This document shows positions 30,986 through 39,657 of a stretch of DNA of 64,000 bases, one piece after another. The DNA comes from Qipengyuania nanhaisediminis. GTDB taxonomy: Bacteria; Pseudomonadota; Alphaproteobacteria; Sphingomonadales; Sphingomonadaceae. Where the stretch lies: NCBI RefSeq assembly GCF_900115585.1, contig NZ_FOWZ01000001.1, positions 889,461 to 953,460 on the forward strand. The letters run 5' to 3'. The stretch's first letter is position 1. The number at the start of each line of letters is the position of its first letter. Made by a program: the position numbers and the translations under genes. The notes under the pieces were generated by a model. That model was given only the letters and a program-made list of their open reading frames with translations, had not been told where the DNA came from and did no database searches.

Positions 30986-33900
30986 GTGGCGGGGCATACC
31001 GAATATCACTACGAAACCGCGATTGAGGAGAGCCTCGTCCCCAAACGCGGCTACAAAAAGCTTGCCCCCTCGGAATTTGATCCGGCAACCGCGTTGTTCC
31101 CGAGTGAGGTAATTGCCTTCATCCAAGAGAGCCAACCCACCCGCTGGGAACAGCTTGAGGCGATGCTTAAAGATCGCACCGAAGCGACCGTCATCGACAG
31201 CCTGACCAAGGAGCTTGCCAGCAAGGGCGCGCTCGGTGTGCTGCGCCACGGCTTCAAATGCTACGGCAAGGAATTGCGCCTCGCCTACTTCCAGCCGAAC
31301 AGCGGCATGAACCCCGAAGCGGCCAAGCGATACGACGCCAACCGCCTGCGGATCATCCGGCAGGTCGAGTTTGTCTCGGACGTTTTGAAGCACCCCGATG
31401 GCAAGAAGCGCAAATGCATCCTCGATGTGGTCATCGCGCTCAACGGGCTTCCGGTGGCAACCGCTGAACTGAAGAACCAACTGACCGGCCAACGTGCCGA
31501 GGATGCGTGTAAGCAATACATGCGGGATCGCGATGGCCGCGACCCGATCTTCCGCTTCAAGGAACGGTCACTCGTCCATTTCGCGGTCGATCCGGACGAA
31601 GTCTGGATGACCACCAAACTGCAAGGCTCGGAGACTTTCTTCCTTCCCTTCAACAAGGGCCACGATTTCGGCGCAGGCAATCCGCCCGTCGCCGGACAAT
31701 GGAAGACCCACTATTTGTGGGACGAAGTGCTTGAGCGCGATAGCCTGTTGGACATCCTCCAGCGGTTCATTCACTTGGAAGTGAGCGAGCGGCGGGTTCC
31801 GACACCGACGGGCCAGAAGGTCGTGCGCAAGGAGACAATGATCTTCCCGCGCTACCACCAGCTAGACGCAGTGAGGAAGCTCATCTCCCACGCGAAGGCG
31901 AAGGGCTCGGGCCACAACTACCTTGTGCAGCACTCTGCCGGTTCGGGGAAATCAAACAGCATTGCCTGGCTGGCCCACCGGCTTGCAAGCCTCCACGATG
32001 CGAAGGACGAAAAGGTATTTCATTCGGTGGTGGTCATCACCGACCGGCGCGTTCTCGATCAGCAGCTTCAGGACACGATCTACCAATTCGAGCACAAGAC
32101 TGGCGTGGTCGAGAAGATCGACGAGAACACCCAGCAGCTTGCCAAAGCCTTGGCCAATGGCACACCGATCATCATTTCGACGATCCAGAAATTTCCGTTC
32201 ATCTCGCAGGCGATAAGAACGCTGGAGAAGAAGGGCGAGGGCGTCTCGATTGAGACCAAGGATCGCCGGTTTGCGGTGATCGTCGATGAGGCTCACAGTT
32301 CCCAGTCGGGTGAAACCATCGCTGCGCTCAAGGGCATTCTCAACAAGGATGGCATTGCCGACGCAATCGCTGGTCAGGTGGGGGATGAAGAGGACGATGA
32401 CCTGACCGAGGATGCGAAGAAGCGCATCAAGCAGGAAATGATGCAGAGGGCCAAACAGCCCAATCTCAGCTTTTTTGCCTTTACCGCCACTCCGAAGTTT
32501 AAAACCAAGGCCGTCTTTGATGAGCCGGGTCCGTCCGGCGCTTCACCGTTCCACGAGTATTCGATGCGGCAGGCAATCGAGGAGGGCTTCATCCTCGATG
32601 TCCTGAAGAACTACACGACCTACAAGCGCTTCTTCGGACTGGTGAAACAGATCGAGGATGACCCTGAGGTTCCCAAGAAAGCCGCGGCAAAGGCTCTTGG
32701 ACAATTCCTAGAACTGCATCCCGTCAATGTTGAGCAGGTCGTCACGGTAATCATCGAGCACTTCCGGCTAAAGGTCATGCATGAGCTTGGGGGACGCGCC
32801 AAAGCCATGGTTGTGACAGGCTCTCGGCTGGCTGCCGTGCGCTACAAGCTCGCCTTCGACAAATACATCAAAGAGAAGGGATATGAGGGCATCCGGGCAC
32901 TGGTAGCTTTCTCCGGTTCCGTCGAAGATGAGGAATTGCCCGGTGGTTCGTTCACCGAAGTCGGAATGAATGATGGCCTGCCAGAGCGCGAGTTGCCGGA
33001 GAAATTCTCAGGCGACGAATACCGCGTGCTCATTGTTGCTGACAAATACCAGACAGGTTTCGACCAGCCGCTCTTGCAGACCATGTATGTGGTCAAGAAG
33101 CTCGCGGGCGTGCAGGCGGTTCAAACCCTTTCGCGCCTGAACAGGATCGCTCCCGCTGTGGGCAAGACGAGGGTCTTTGTGCTCGACTTCCGGAACGAGG
33201 AAGAAGAGATTTTTGACGCTTTCAAACCTTACTACGAAGCAACTCCCGTCGCCGAAGAAGTCGATCCGCAGAAGCTCAATGAGCTACATCATCGCTTGCT
33301 CGAAAAGGCCATCTTCACGAGCGCCGATGTCAGCGAGTTTGCTGCCGTATGGTTCAAGTCGCGCAGGCAACATGGGGGGCAAGATCACAAGATCATGAAC
33401 TCCGTTCTCGACCGAGTGGTGGAGCGGTTCAAGGAAAAGGAAGAACCGGAACAGGAAGAATTCCGAGGCCACTTGTCTGCCTTCAAGAACCTCTACGCCT
33501 TCCTGTCCCAAATCATGCCCTATCACGATGCTGAGTTGGAGCAGCTTTACGCATTCACGCGCAACTTGGCCCTCAAGCTGCCTCGCGTCGGTGATGGCAC
33601 CAAGTACACGCTCGACGATGATGTCGCGCTCAAGTTCTTCCGGCTTCAGCAAATGAGCGAAGGGTCAATCGACCTCCAAGACGGAGAGGCCCAGCCGCTC
33701 AAAGGCCCTTCGGATATTGGGACGGCGGGGGCCAAAGACACAGATGTTGCGTTGTCGTCGCTCGTGGAAAGATTGAACGAACGCTTCGGAACGGATTTCA
33801 ATGAGGCAGATCAGTTGTTCTTCGATCAGGTGAGGGCAACAGCCGAGCTAGACGAGAATGTCGTTGAAGCCGCCCGTGCCAACAGTCTGCCCAATTTTTC

Positions 33901-34075
33901 AAACTACTTCGGCAAGGTGATCGACGATCTCTTCATTCAAAGAATGGATGGCAACGACGAAATTTTTCACCGTGTCATGAGCGACAAGCAGTTCCGGAAG
34001 GCAGCCCAAGAGCACCTGGCCAAAGAGATATTTGACCGCATTAACGGACAGGATGGCAATCCCCGTCCTGATTGA
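30986..34075 (+). CDS. hsdR: Type I restriction endonuclease subunit R
   Basis: 1029 residues from GTG 30986 (GGGGG 4-8 bp before); the TTG at 30962 would overlap the preceding gene. The N-terminal nuclease domain contains 'KCILDVVIALNGLPVATAELKNQLTG' with the ExK-type 'ELKNQ'. The SF2 motor has Walker A 'HSAGSGKS' (316-323), DEAH box 'VDEAHSSQ' (434-437), 'FTATP', and motif VI region 'QTLSRLNRIAP'. The subunit translocates DNA with ATP and cuts unmethylated DNA away from the site. All catalytic motifs appear intact, so restriction is likely active. It ends 52 bp before the DUF4268 gene. Confidence 0.97.
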   Translation: MAGHTEYHYETAIEESLVPKRGYKKLAPSEFDPATALFPSEVIAFIQESQPTRWEQLEAMLKDRTEATVIDSLTKELASKGALGVLRHGFKCYGKELRLAYFQPNSGMNPEAAKRYDANRLRIIRQVEFVSDVLKHPDGKKRKCILDVVIALNGLPVATAELKNQLTGQRAEDACKQYMRDRDGRDPIFRFKERSLVHFAVDPDEVWMTTKLQGSETFFLPFNKGHDFGAGNPPVAGQWKTHYLWDEVLERDSLLDILQRFIHLEVSERRVPTPTGQKVVRKETMIFPRYHQLDAVRKLISHAKAKGSGHNYLVQHSAGSGKSNSIAWLAHRLASLHDAKDEKVFHSVVVITDRRVLDQQLQDTIYQFEHKTGVVEKIDENTQQLAKALANGTPIIISTIQKFPFISQAIRTLEKKGEGVSIETKDRRFAVIVDEAHSSQSGETIAALKGILNKDGIADAIAGQVGDEEDDDLTEDAKKRIKQEMMQRAKQPNLSFFAFTATPKFKTKAVFDEPGPSGASPFHEYSMRQAIEEGFILDVLKNYTTYKRFFGLVKQIEDDPEVPKKAAAKALGQFLELHPVNVEQVVTVIIEHFRLKVMHELGGRAKAMVVTGSRLAAVRYKLAFDKYIKEKGYEGIRALVAFSGSVEDEELPGGSFTEVGMNDGLPERELPEKFSGDEYRVLIVADKYQTGFDQPLLQTMYVVKKLAGVQAVQTLSRLNRIAPAVGKTRVFVLDFRNEEEEIFDAFKPYYEATPVAEEVDPQKLNELHHRLLEKAIFTSADVSEFAAVWFKSRRQHGGQDHKIMNSVLDRVVERFKEKEEPEQEEFRGHLSAFKNLYAFLSQIMPYHDAELEQLYAFTRNLALKLPRVGDGTKYTLDDDVALKFFRLQQMSEGSIDLQDGEAQPLKGPSDIGTAGAKDTDVALSSLVERLNERFGTDFNEADQLFFDQVRATAELDENVVEAARANSLPNFSNYFGKVIDDLFIQRMDGNDEIFHRVMSDKQFRKAAQEHLAKEIFDRINGQDGNPRPD

Positions 34076-34127
34076 ACGGCACTTGGTTCGGACTGCGCAG
34101 AGCGAAGGTTGATTGGAGTAATACAGA

Positions 34128-35264
34128 ATGTTTCAGGTTGATCGCTCCCAAAACCGGCTCAAGCAACTGGGCCGCACGACATTCACAGAAGCAGGGCTGA
34201 GGGAGCGGGAGCACCTGCAAGAATGGTTGGCGACGACACCGGGCGCGCTCGGAGAGGCAATCGGCGAAGAACTTCTCATAATCCAGAAGGAGTTCGATGG
34301 GTTTGATGGCACTCGCGAGCGTTTGGATTTGCTCGCATTGGATCGCAGTGGGCAATTAGTTGTCATTGAAAATAAGCTAGATGACTCAGGCCGCGATGTC
34401 GTCTGGCAAGCACTGAAATATGCTGCCTATTGCTCCAGTCTCAAGAAGGCCGAGATCATCACGATCTTCCAGCAATATCTCGACCGGGGAGAAGGTGGGG
34501 ATGCTGCCTCCAGCATATGCGAGTTCCTGCAAGAGGACGCGCTTGACGAGGTTGTTCTCAACGAAGGGAACGACCAACGAATTGTCTTCATCTCGGCCAA
34601 TTTCCGTCGTGAGGTCACCGCAACGGTCTTATGGCTGCGAGAGCACCAGATTGACGCCCGTTGCGTGAAGGTGCTGCCATACCTCTTCGGTGAAGACCTC
34701 TTTATCGACTTACAGCAGGTCATCCCTACGCCTGAGGCAGCGGATTACATGATCCGCATGGCGGAGAAGGACACCGAGGAAAAGTCCGCGAAGGGCGCGC
34801 AGCGGTGGAGCCACCAGATGCGCTATGCCTTCTGGGAAGAAGTCCTCGAAGCTTTTCGCGAGGCGGGGCTTGAGCGGTGGCAAAACATTTCGCCCTCGCG
34901 TGACCACTGGCTGACTTCGAGCATTGGCGTGTCAGGTTGCATCTTGGTATTGATCTTCCTTCGGCAGGAAATTCGGGTTGAATTGCAACTCAACCGATCC
35001 GAAGCCAGCGAGAACAAGTGGCTGTTCGATCAACTCGCCAAGGACAGCGAGGAGTTGGCCGGAAAAGTTGGGGCAGAACTTGAGTGGCGGAGGCTGGACG
35101 ACAAGAAGGTGAGCATCATCCAGTGCAAGCTGCCGGTCCAAGGCTACAGCAAGGAGAATTGGCCTGAGATGATCGAATGGCTGAAGCAGCACTACAAGCG
35201 AATGGATGCTGCATTCTCTGAGCGCGTTGCTTCGCTGGCCGGTCAGATGAAATCGGGTGGTTAG
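34128..35264 (+). CDS. DUF4268-domain protein with PD-(D/E)XK-like N-terminus
   Basis: 378 residues. The N-terminal half has a clear nuclease-type core: 'RERLDLLALDRSGQLVVIENKLDD' gives Asp67, Glu81 and Lys83 (D-x13-E-x-K), as in RecB/NucS-like proteins. The C-terminal half (about 235-365, 'FWEEVLEAFREAG', 'WLKQHYKRMDAAF') matches DUF4268, a domain repeatedly found beside restriction genes. Function unknown; a DNA-end or modified-DNA-related role is plausible. Good GGAG Shine-Dalgarno 11 bases before ATG. Follows hsdR by 52 bp on the same strand and precedes the broken HNH gene by 6 bp, so likely part of one defence operon. Confidence 0.8.
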   Translation: MFQVDRSQNRLKQLGRTTFTEAGLREREHLQEWLATTPGALGEAIGEELLIIQKEFDGFDGTRERLDLLALDRSGQLVVIENKLDDSGRDVVWQALKYAAYCSSLKKAEIITIFQQYLDRGEGGDAASSICEFLQEDALDEVVLNEGNDQRIVFISANFRREVTATVLWLREHQIDARCVKVLPYLFGEDLFIDLQQVIPTPEAADYMIRMAEKDTEEKSAKGAQRWSHQMRYAFWEEVLEAFREAGLERWQNISPSRDHWLTSSIGVSGCILVLIFLRQEIRVELQLNRSEASENKWLFDQLAKDSEELAGKVGAELEWRRLDDKKVSIIQCKLPVQGYSKENWPEMIEWLKQHYKRMDAAFSERVASLAGQMKSGG

Positions 35265-35270
35265 GATCGC

Positions 35271-36131
35271 ATGAAGGTTCTCGACGAGATAAAGCCGTCC
35301 AAGAAGCACCTCGTTTATGATCTGGTCGAGAGCGCCGGTTTGGATATGGCAGACTGGATTGCGAGTTCGAATGATCGTCGTGGCCCGAAGGCCAACCCAA
35401 AATATTGCTACGATTGGTGATTCGTGCAGCCGAAGCAGGTTGTGATCCTAAACCTATGGCATCCAGCGATGGTTGTCGAAGACGGGCAGATTGTCGAGCG
35501 AGGCAATTTCCGCGCGGATGCGGAGAGCCACCGAGGGCCGGGCGGTAAAGCCAAATGGTATGAGCGCGCAAAGAAGCTTGATGATGCGCTTCAAGAAGCC
35601 CTTAGAGACAATCTACCGGTCCGCGTAATCATCAATGACGGAAATCGGCGAAAACCTGGCGACCCAAAAGCCAAGGCTTCGGTAGTGCTCAAACGGGAGC
35701 TTGATCCTGAGCCCTGGACCATTGCCGAATATGACTGGAACACTGGAGCGCATGTTCTCAAGCGTGGCATCTTGCCTACACGTTTTGTCGATCAGTTCGA
35801 CATTGAGCAATCAGAAAAGGCCGATCCGAAGAAGCGCGATCAGCGCGGTAGCGTGTTTGTTCGAGACCCACGAGTACGGAGTATCGTTAAAGAGCGCTCA
35901 CAGGGCAGGTGTGAGTATTGTGGCGAACTAGGCTTCAAAATGGTTAGCGGAGCAACCTATCTTGAAACACATCACGTTGTTCCGCTTTCTGAGGGTGGGG
36001 CGGACACTGTCTTCAACGTGGTTGCGCTATGCCCAGTGGATCATCGTAAGGCGCACTATAGCCACGACCACATTAAGCTCCGTGAAGAATTGTTAAAAGT
36101 GTTAGAACAACTAGAGCCTAGCCAACCATAG
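35271..36131 (+). pseudogene. HNH endonuclease gene interrupted by an in-frame TGA
   Basis: ATG 35271 opens a 49-codon frame ending 'NPKYCYDW' at TGA 35418-35420. The same frame then continues without loss for 236 codons ('FVQPKQVVILNLWHPAMV…') to TAG/TAA at 36131. The join matches the family pattern in which 'CY-x-W' runs directly into 'F-V', so one codon (probably Ser, Ala or Trp) has become TGA. The C-terminus has an HNH domain: 'CEYCGELGFK' (zinc pair), 'ETHHVVPLSEGG' (HH catalytic) and 'NVVALCPVDHRKAHYSH'. A GTG at 35424 could allow re-initiation of the C-terminal part. So it is either a pseudogene, a readthrough case or a sequencing error. Confidence 0.75.
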
Positions 36132-36147
36132 CGACGGGAGGAGTTGG

Positions 36148-36762
36148 ATGCCAACTTGCGACCAATGCGGCGAGAAGATCGAGTTTCGCTACATGGATGG
36201 GCGACCGACACCCATCCATCAAAATGGAGGTTGGTGCTCCGGCACAAAGCCAAATAAGGCACCTCGCAATAGAGGATGGTTCCGCACCCCTGAAGCGTTC
36301 ACTGACCCAAACGCTTTATGCCCAGTCTGCGGCGCAAGCGTTTTCTATTATCAGAATTCATTCGGTAGCCGGGTTTTCTTCGATGACCTAGGATGGCCGT
36401 GGCCAAAACATCCTTGCACTGACAATCCTATTGCTCAATCCGCGAAAGTGAAACGACTAAAGAAGAGGAAAGCGAGGAAGGGAGCGAGTGCTTTCGCCGC
36501 CAATATTTATGAGCTCGCGAACGCGAACGAATGTGACGGCTTTATCGAAGCCAAGTTCCGAAGTTTAACCAACATGCTGATAGTCAGGACCTTTCACTTC
36601 CCTGTTGCGAATTTGGAAGCGGCAGGCTGGACGTTGGACGACTTGAGGGCCGCACCGTCTTTCGTCATTCGAAAGGGTATTGGGCAAACAGTCTTGGAGT
36701 TCATCTCAGTCCGCACAAAGCAGGTGGGCAGACTAGTAGTGTCGCACACCGCTAACCCATGA
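36148..36762 (+). CDS. Two-zinc-ribbon protein of unknown function
   Basis: 204 residues. Two Cys clusters are seen: 'CDQCGEKIEFRYMDGRPTPIH' with 'WCSG' downstream, and 'CPVCGASVFYYQNSFGSRVFFDD' with 'WPKHPC', each a plausible zinc ribbon. A basic stretch (about 100-112, 'KVKRLKKRKARKG') suggests nucleic-acid contact. The C-terminal domain shows no known motif. Start ATG has GGGAGGAG 8-15 bases upstream. It follows the HNH gene by 16 bp. Often found in plasmids and islands; no role is established. Confidence 0.7.
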   Translation: MPTCDQCGEKIEFRYMDGRPTPIHQNGGWCSGTKPNKAPRNRGWFRTPEAFTDPNALCPVCGASVFYYQNSFGSRVFFDDLGWPWPKHPCTDNPIAQSAKVKRLKKRKARKGASAFAANIYELANANECDGFIEAKFRSLTNMLIVRTFHFPVANLEAAGWTLDDLRAAPSFVIRKGIGQTVLEFISVRTKQVGRLVVSHTANP

Positions 36763-36896
36763 TGAATTGCTCAGTGGAGTTCGGGAATCGAGATGCAGGC
36801 GATGGCATTACATTAAATGCTACAAAACCCACCATGGAGAATTTTAGTTTTACAAATAAAATACTGAATTGTAACATTAAATTTGGATTGGGGTAG
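36762..36896 (+). CDS. Possible 44-residue ORF at the island's right end
   Basis: ATG 36762 overlaps the TGA of the zinc-ribbon gene by one base (TGATG), and the frame runs 44 codons to TAG 36894-36896, just before attR. The product (MNCSVEFGNR…) is unlike anything I recognise, and the DNA is AT-rich. The coupling-type overlap is the only support. Confidence 0.25.
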   Translation: MNCSVEFGNRDAGDGITLNATKPTMENFSFTNKILNCNIKFGLG

Positions 36897-36898
36897 TT

Positions 36899-36915
36899 TC
36901 CCACCCTCTCCGCCA
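36899..36915 (+). repeat. attR (17-bp direct repeat)
   Basis: Identical to the 3' end of tRNA-Ser(CGA) at 21023-21039. The chromosome resumes immediately afterwards, and the first chromosomal gene is the AraC regulator 94 bp on. Confidence 0.92.
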
Positions 36916-37008
36916 GTCACCCCCAGAGATTTCGGCTCCGGAACCTTCTGCGCTCACAGGGGAATAGGGCTGCGTGTAAAAAACGCCGCGAGGTGTTAGG
37001 ATTGCTGG

Positions 37009-38022
37009 ATGCCGCAATCCTCCTCCATCTACTCTCTGAAGGCCATTGCGCAGGCTCCGGACCATCTCGACCGGGAAGAACTCTACGCCCTTTGCAAACT
37101 TGACCCGGATTCGTCGCCCGACCTCGCCAAAATGGTAAGCGAAGAGGATTACGTCGCCCTGTTGGCGCGGATCGCCGAGGCCGAAAGCGGACTTCCCAGG
37201 GCCCACATCAAGCTGGGCACTTCCCTGCGCTGCGAGGATCTTGGCGCCGTGGGTCTCGCCTGGAAGAGTTCCCCGACCCTTGGCCACGGGTGGGACCGTG
37301 CGCTGCGCTATGTGAGCGTTGTCGCGGGAGTGCGGGCTCTGGAGATTACACGAGGGAAGGAAACGACCGAGATACGCTTCCTGCGACTTACCGACGAAAG
37401 CCCCAAGGGGGCCAGGCTTTCGAACGAGGCAACTTTCGCCTCGTTCACCGCCATCAGCCGGGAAGCGTCGGGCAGGCATTTCACCCCGGTACAGGCTATC
37501 TGTGGCCACGATTTCATCGGCGACAGGGCTTTCCTCGAAGAGTACCTCGGGTGCCCGGTGGAAGATCGCGCTGGCATCAACGCGATGATCGTTTCGAACG
37601 CCGAAATGGCGCTACCCAATGCAGTCGGGGATGACGCGATATCGCGCTTCTTCGATCAGCGGGTCGAGGAAATGATGGCCGAGGCCCGGTCCGAATTGCC
37701 GCTGTCGCTCAAGGTAAAATCCGAAATCGGCAAGAAGCTCAGCGGAGGCGTTCCAAAGCTGTCGGACATCGCACTCGCTCTGGGCATGAGCGGTCGCACG
37801 CTCCAGCGCAAGCTAGGAGAGCAGGACGCCGTATTCCAGGATCTGGTCGACCAGGCGAGGCGGGAGTTGTCCGAACGCCTCCTGCGTACGACCGATTACC
37901 CGCTCGTGGAAATCGCGTTCCTGACAGGCTTCGCGGAGCAGAGCGGCTTTACGCGTGCCTTCAAGCGCTGGGCAGGCGAGACCCCGCGGTCATATCGGCT
38001 GGGAGCGGTGGAGGGGCGGTGA
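37009..38022 (+). CDS. AraC-family transcriptional regulator
   Basis: 337 residues. The N-terminal region (about 20-190) resembles the arabinose-binding-type domain of OruR/ArgR-like AraC proteins ('LKLGTSLRCEDLGAVGLAWKSSPTLG' in parts, 'FTPVQAICGHDF'). The C-terminal DNA-binding domain has two HTHs: 'PKLSDIALALGMSGRTLQRKL' and 'ERLLRTTDYPLVEIAFLTGFAEQSGFTRAFKRWAG', the latter being the AraC signature. It lies 92 bp upstream of the NmrA-like gene on the same strand, so probably controls the three-gene cluster with the DUF1772 protein. First intact chromosomal gene after attR. Confidence 0.93.
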   Translation: MPQSSSIYSLKAIAQAPDHLDREELYALCKLDPDSSPDLAKMVSEEDYVALLARIAEAESGLPRAHIKLGTSLRCEDLGAVGLAWKSSPTLGHGWDRALRYVSVVAGVRALEITRGKETTEIRFLRLTDESPKGARLSNEATFASFTAISREASGRHFTPVQAICGHDFIGDRAFLEEYLGCPVEDRAGINAMIVSNAEMALPNAVGDDAISRFFDQRVEEMMAEARSELPLSLKVKSEIGKKLSGGVPKLSDIALALGMSGRTLQRKLGEQDAVFQDLVDQARRELSERLLRTTDYPLVEIAFLTGFAEQSGFTRAFKRWAGETPRSYRLGAVEGR

Positions 38023-38114
38023 CGCCATCTGCATAAAGGCTGTCGCGCTGAGGCAAGAAGCCGCTGCCCGGATTTCCTAATCCATGCTCGTCTCCAACAA
38101 GAGGGAACGAGCAA

Positions 38115-38960
38115 ATGACCTATCAATCCAACGCTGAGCAATTGACGCTGGTGATCGGCGGAACTGGAAAGACCGGCGCCCGCGTTGCCGAGCGCTTAAC
38201 CGCCATGGGACGCAAGGTGAGGATCGGCTCCCGGTCTTCGGCACCTGCCTTCGACTGGGATCGCGAGGCCACCTGGGAAGCGGCGCTAGAAGGCGTTTCG
38301 AGTATCTATATAACCTATTCGCCGGACCTCGCGATGCCCGGGGCCACCGACGCTATCAAGGCGCTTGTATGGCGCGCAAGGCTTGAGGGCGTGACCCGGC
38401 TTGTCTTGTTGTCGGGGCGCGGCGAGACGGAGGCGCAGGCCTGCGAGGAAGTGGTTCAGGAAAGTGGCCTCGAATGGACCATCGTGCGTGCCAGCTGGTT
38501 CAACCAGAACTTTTCCGAAGGGGCATTCATCGAAATGGTCCGTAGCGGCACGATCACGCTGCCGGCGGGCGATACTCCCGAACCCTTCGTCGATACGGAT
38601 GACATCGCGGATGTGGCGGTGGCGGCGCTGACCGAGGATCGCCATATCGGTGAGGTTTACGAGGTGACGGGCCCCCGGCTCATGACTCTTGCCGACGTGG
38701 CGGCCGATCTTTCGGCCGCGACAGGGCGTAGCATCGACTTCGTCGACGTACCGCACGAAGCATTCGTCGACAGCCTGGCCGGTTCCGGAGCTCCAGACGA
38801 TGTGGTGTGGATGCTCGACTACCTGTTCTCGACCGTCCTCGATGGCCGCAACGCTTACCTCACGGACGGGGTCGAACGGGCGCTCGGCCGCAAGCCCCGG
38901 GACTTTGCCGATTACGCCCGCCAATTAGCGGCGAACGGCGCATGGAGGGCAGCGGCATGA
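38115..38960 (+). CDS. NmrA-like NAD(P)-binding reductase
   Basis: 281 residues. The Rossmann motif 'VIGGTGKTGARVAERL' is near the N-terminus, then 'KVRIGSRSS' (the Arg/Ser typical of NADP choice) and 'LVLLSGRGE'. The rest is an NmrA-type fold ('ASWFNQNFSEGAF', 'DDIADVAVAALTEDRH'). These proteins act as quinone reductases or redox-sensing regulators. The start ATG follows AAGAGGGAACGAGCAA. It overlaps the DUF1772 gene by 4 bp and follows the AraC regulator, suggesting a small oxidative or aromatic-compound stress operon; the substrate is not evident. Confidence 0.88.
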   Translation: MTYQSNAEQLTLVIGGTGKTGARVAERLTAMGRKVRIGSRSSAPAFDWDREATWEAALEGVSSIYITYSPDLAMPGATDAIKALVWRARLEGVTRLVLLSGRGETEAQACEEVVQESGLEWTIVRASWFNQNFSEGAFIEMVRSGTITLPAGDTPEPFVDTDDIADVAVAALTEDRHIGEVYEVTGPRLMTLADVAADLSAATGRSIDFVDVPHEAFVDSLAGSGAPDDVVWMLDYLFSTVLDGRNAYLTDGVERALGRKPRDFADYARQLAANGAWRAAA

Positions 38961-39466
38961 CCTACGATTGGGCTCTCTACGCCTGCCTGTTCCTAGCGCT
39001 CTGGAGCGCGATGGTCGCAGGTGTTTTCTCCGCATTTTCTGAATTCATCATGTCGGCTTTGAGCAAAGCTGAACCGGCGAGCGGGATCGAAGCGATGCAG
39101 CACATAAATCGCGACGTGATCCGGACCAGCTTTGTCGCCGGTATCCTGGCCATCCCGTTTCTCTCAGTTGCTTTGGCGATCTATGCCGTGACGGTCTACG
39201 AGGGAACGGGACGGGTGATCCTCGTCATGGGAGCCGCAACATATGTGGTCTCGGTTTTCGGCACGACCATCTTCGCCAACGTTCCGATGAACAACCGGCT
39301 TGACGCACTCGACGGCAAAAGGGCCGAGGCACGCGACTACTGGTCTGAAAACGTCCGCAACTGGACGCGCTTCAACCATGTCCGTGCGCTTGGCAGCGTG
39401 CTGACTGCCGGTCTCTATCTGGCCGCCGCGATCACGCTCGTCTCGAGTGGGCAAGTGTGGCGGTAG
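38957..39466 (+). CDS. DUF1772 (anthrone oxygenase-like) membrane protein
   Basis: 169 residues from ATG 38957 (4-bp overlap with the reductase gene). Four hydrophobic helices are visible (about 5-27, 55-75, 85-105 and 140-160). The conserved 'NVPMNNRLDALD' (N-x-P-x-N) motif is the mark of DUF1772, whose fungal relatives are anthrone oxygenases. In bacteria the substrate is unknown. The longer frame upstream (to 38807) is the shadow of the reductase gene and is not used. Confidence 0.85.
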   Translation: MTYDWALYACLFLALWSAMVAGVFSAFSEFIMSALSKAEPASGIEAMQHINRDVIRTSFVAGILAIPFLSVALAIYAVTVYEGTGRVILVMGAATYVVSVFGTTIFANVPMNNRLDALDGKRAEARDYWSENVRNWTRFNHVRALGSVLTAGLYLAAAITLVSSGQVWR

Positions 39467-39657
39467 CGAAAGTAGAATACCTTTCGTCCGGTGCGCGATC
39501 GAGAACCAAACTGTGGCGCCCGCGCGTCCCGGCTAGTCGTCCTCAGCGGGGATCTTGCAGGCGCGGATCGAGCCAATGCAGCCATTCGTCGGTCCACGCT
39601 TCAGCACTGGAGCCGGCTCCGCCAAGGCCAAAGGAACTGGTTTGGAGTAACAGGGTA

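Larger units (their letters stand above)
21023..36915. mobile_element. Integrative genomic island in tRNA-Ser(CGA), about 15.9 kb
   Basis: Bounded by a 17-bp direct repeat of the tRNA 3' end (21023-21039 and 36899-36915), with a tyrosine integrase 96 bp inside the left border. Contents are accessory: peptidase plus reverse transcriptase, serine recombinase, a type I R-M operon with two extra genes, and nuclease-related genes. Several stretches are visibly more AT-rich than the flanks (22.86-22.93, 24.80-25.22, 36.78-36.90 kb). No conjugation, replication or phage structural gene is present, so it is a non-self-transmissible island or a mobilised remnant. Confidence 0.9.

Noticed and set aside
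21023-36915. Prophage
   Set aside because: No capsid, terminase, portal, tail or lysis module; the M15A-like protein alone is not evidence of a phage.
38807-38956. Longer N-terminus of the DUF1772 protein
   Set aside because: Those codons lie inside the reductase gene in another frame; the ATGA overlap at 38957 gives the natural start.
39457-39657. 67-residue N-terminal extension of the CPBP protease
   Set aside because: No hydrophobic or conserved sequence, whereas ATG 39658 has GGAG and AGGG in front of it.
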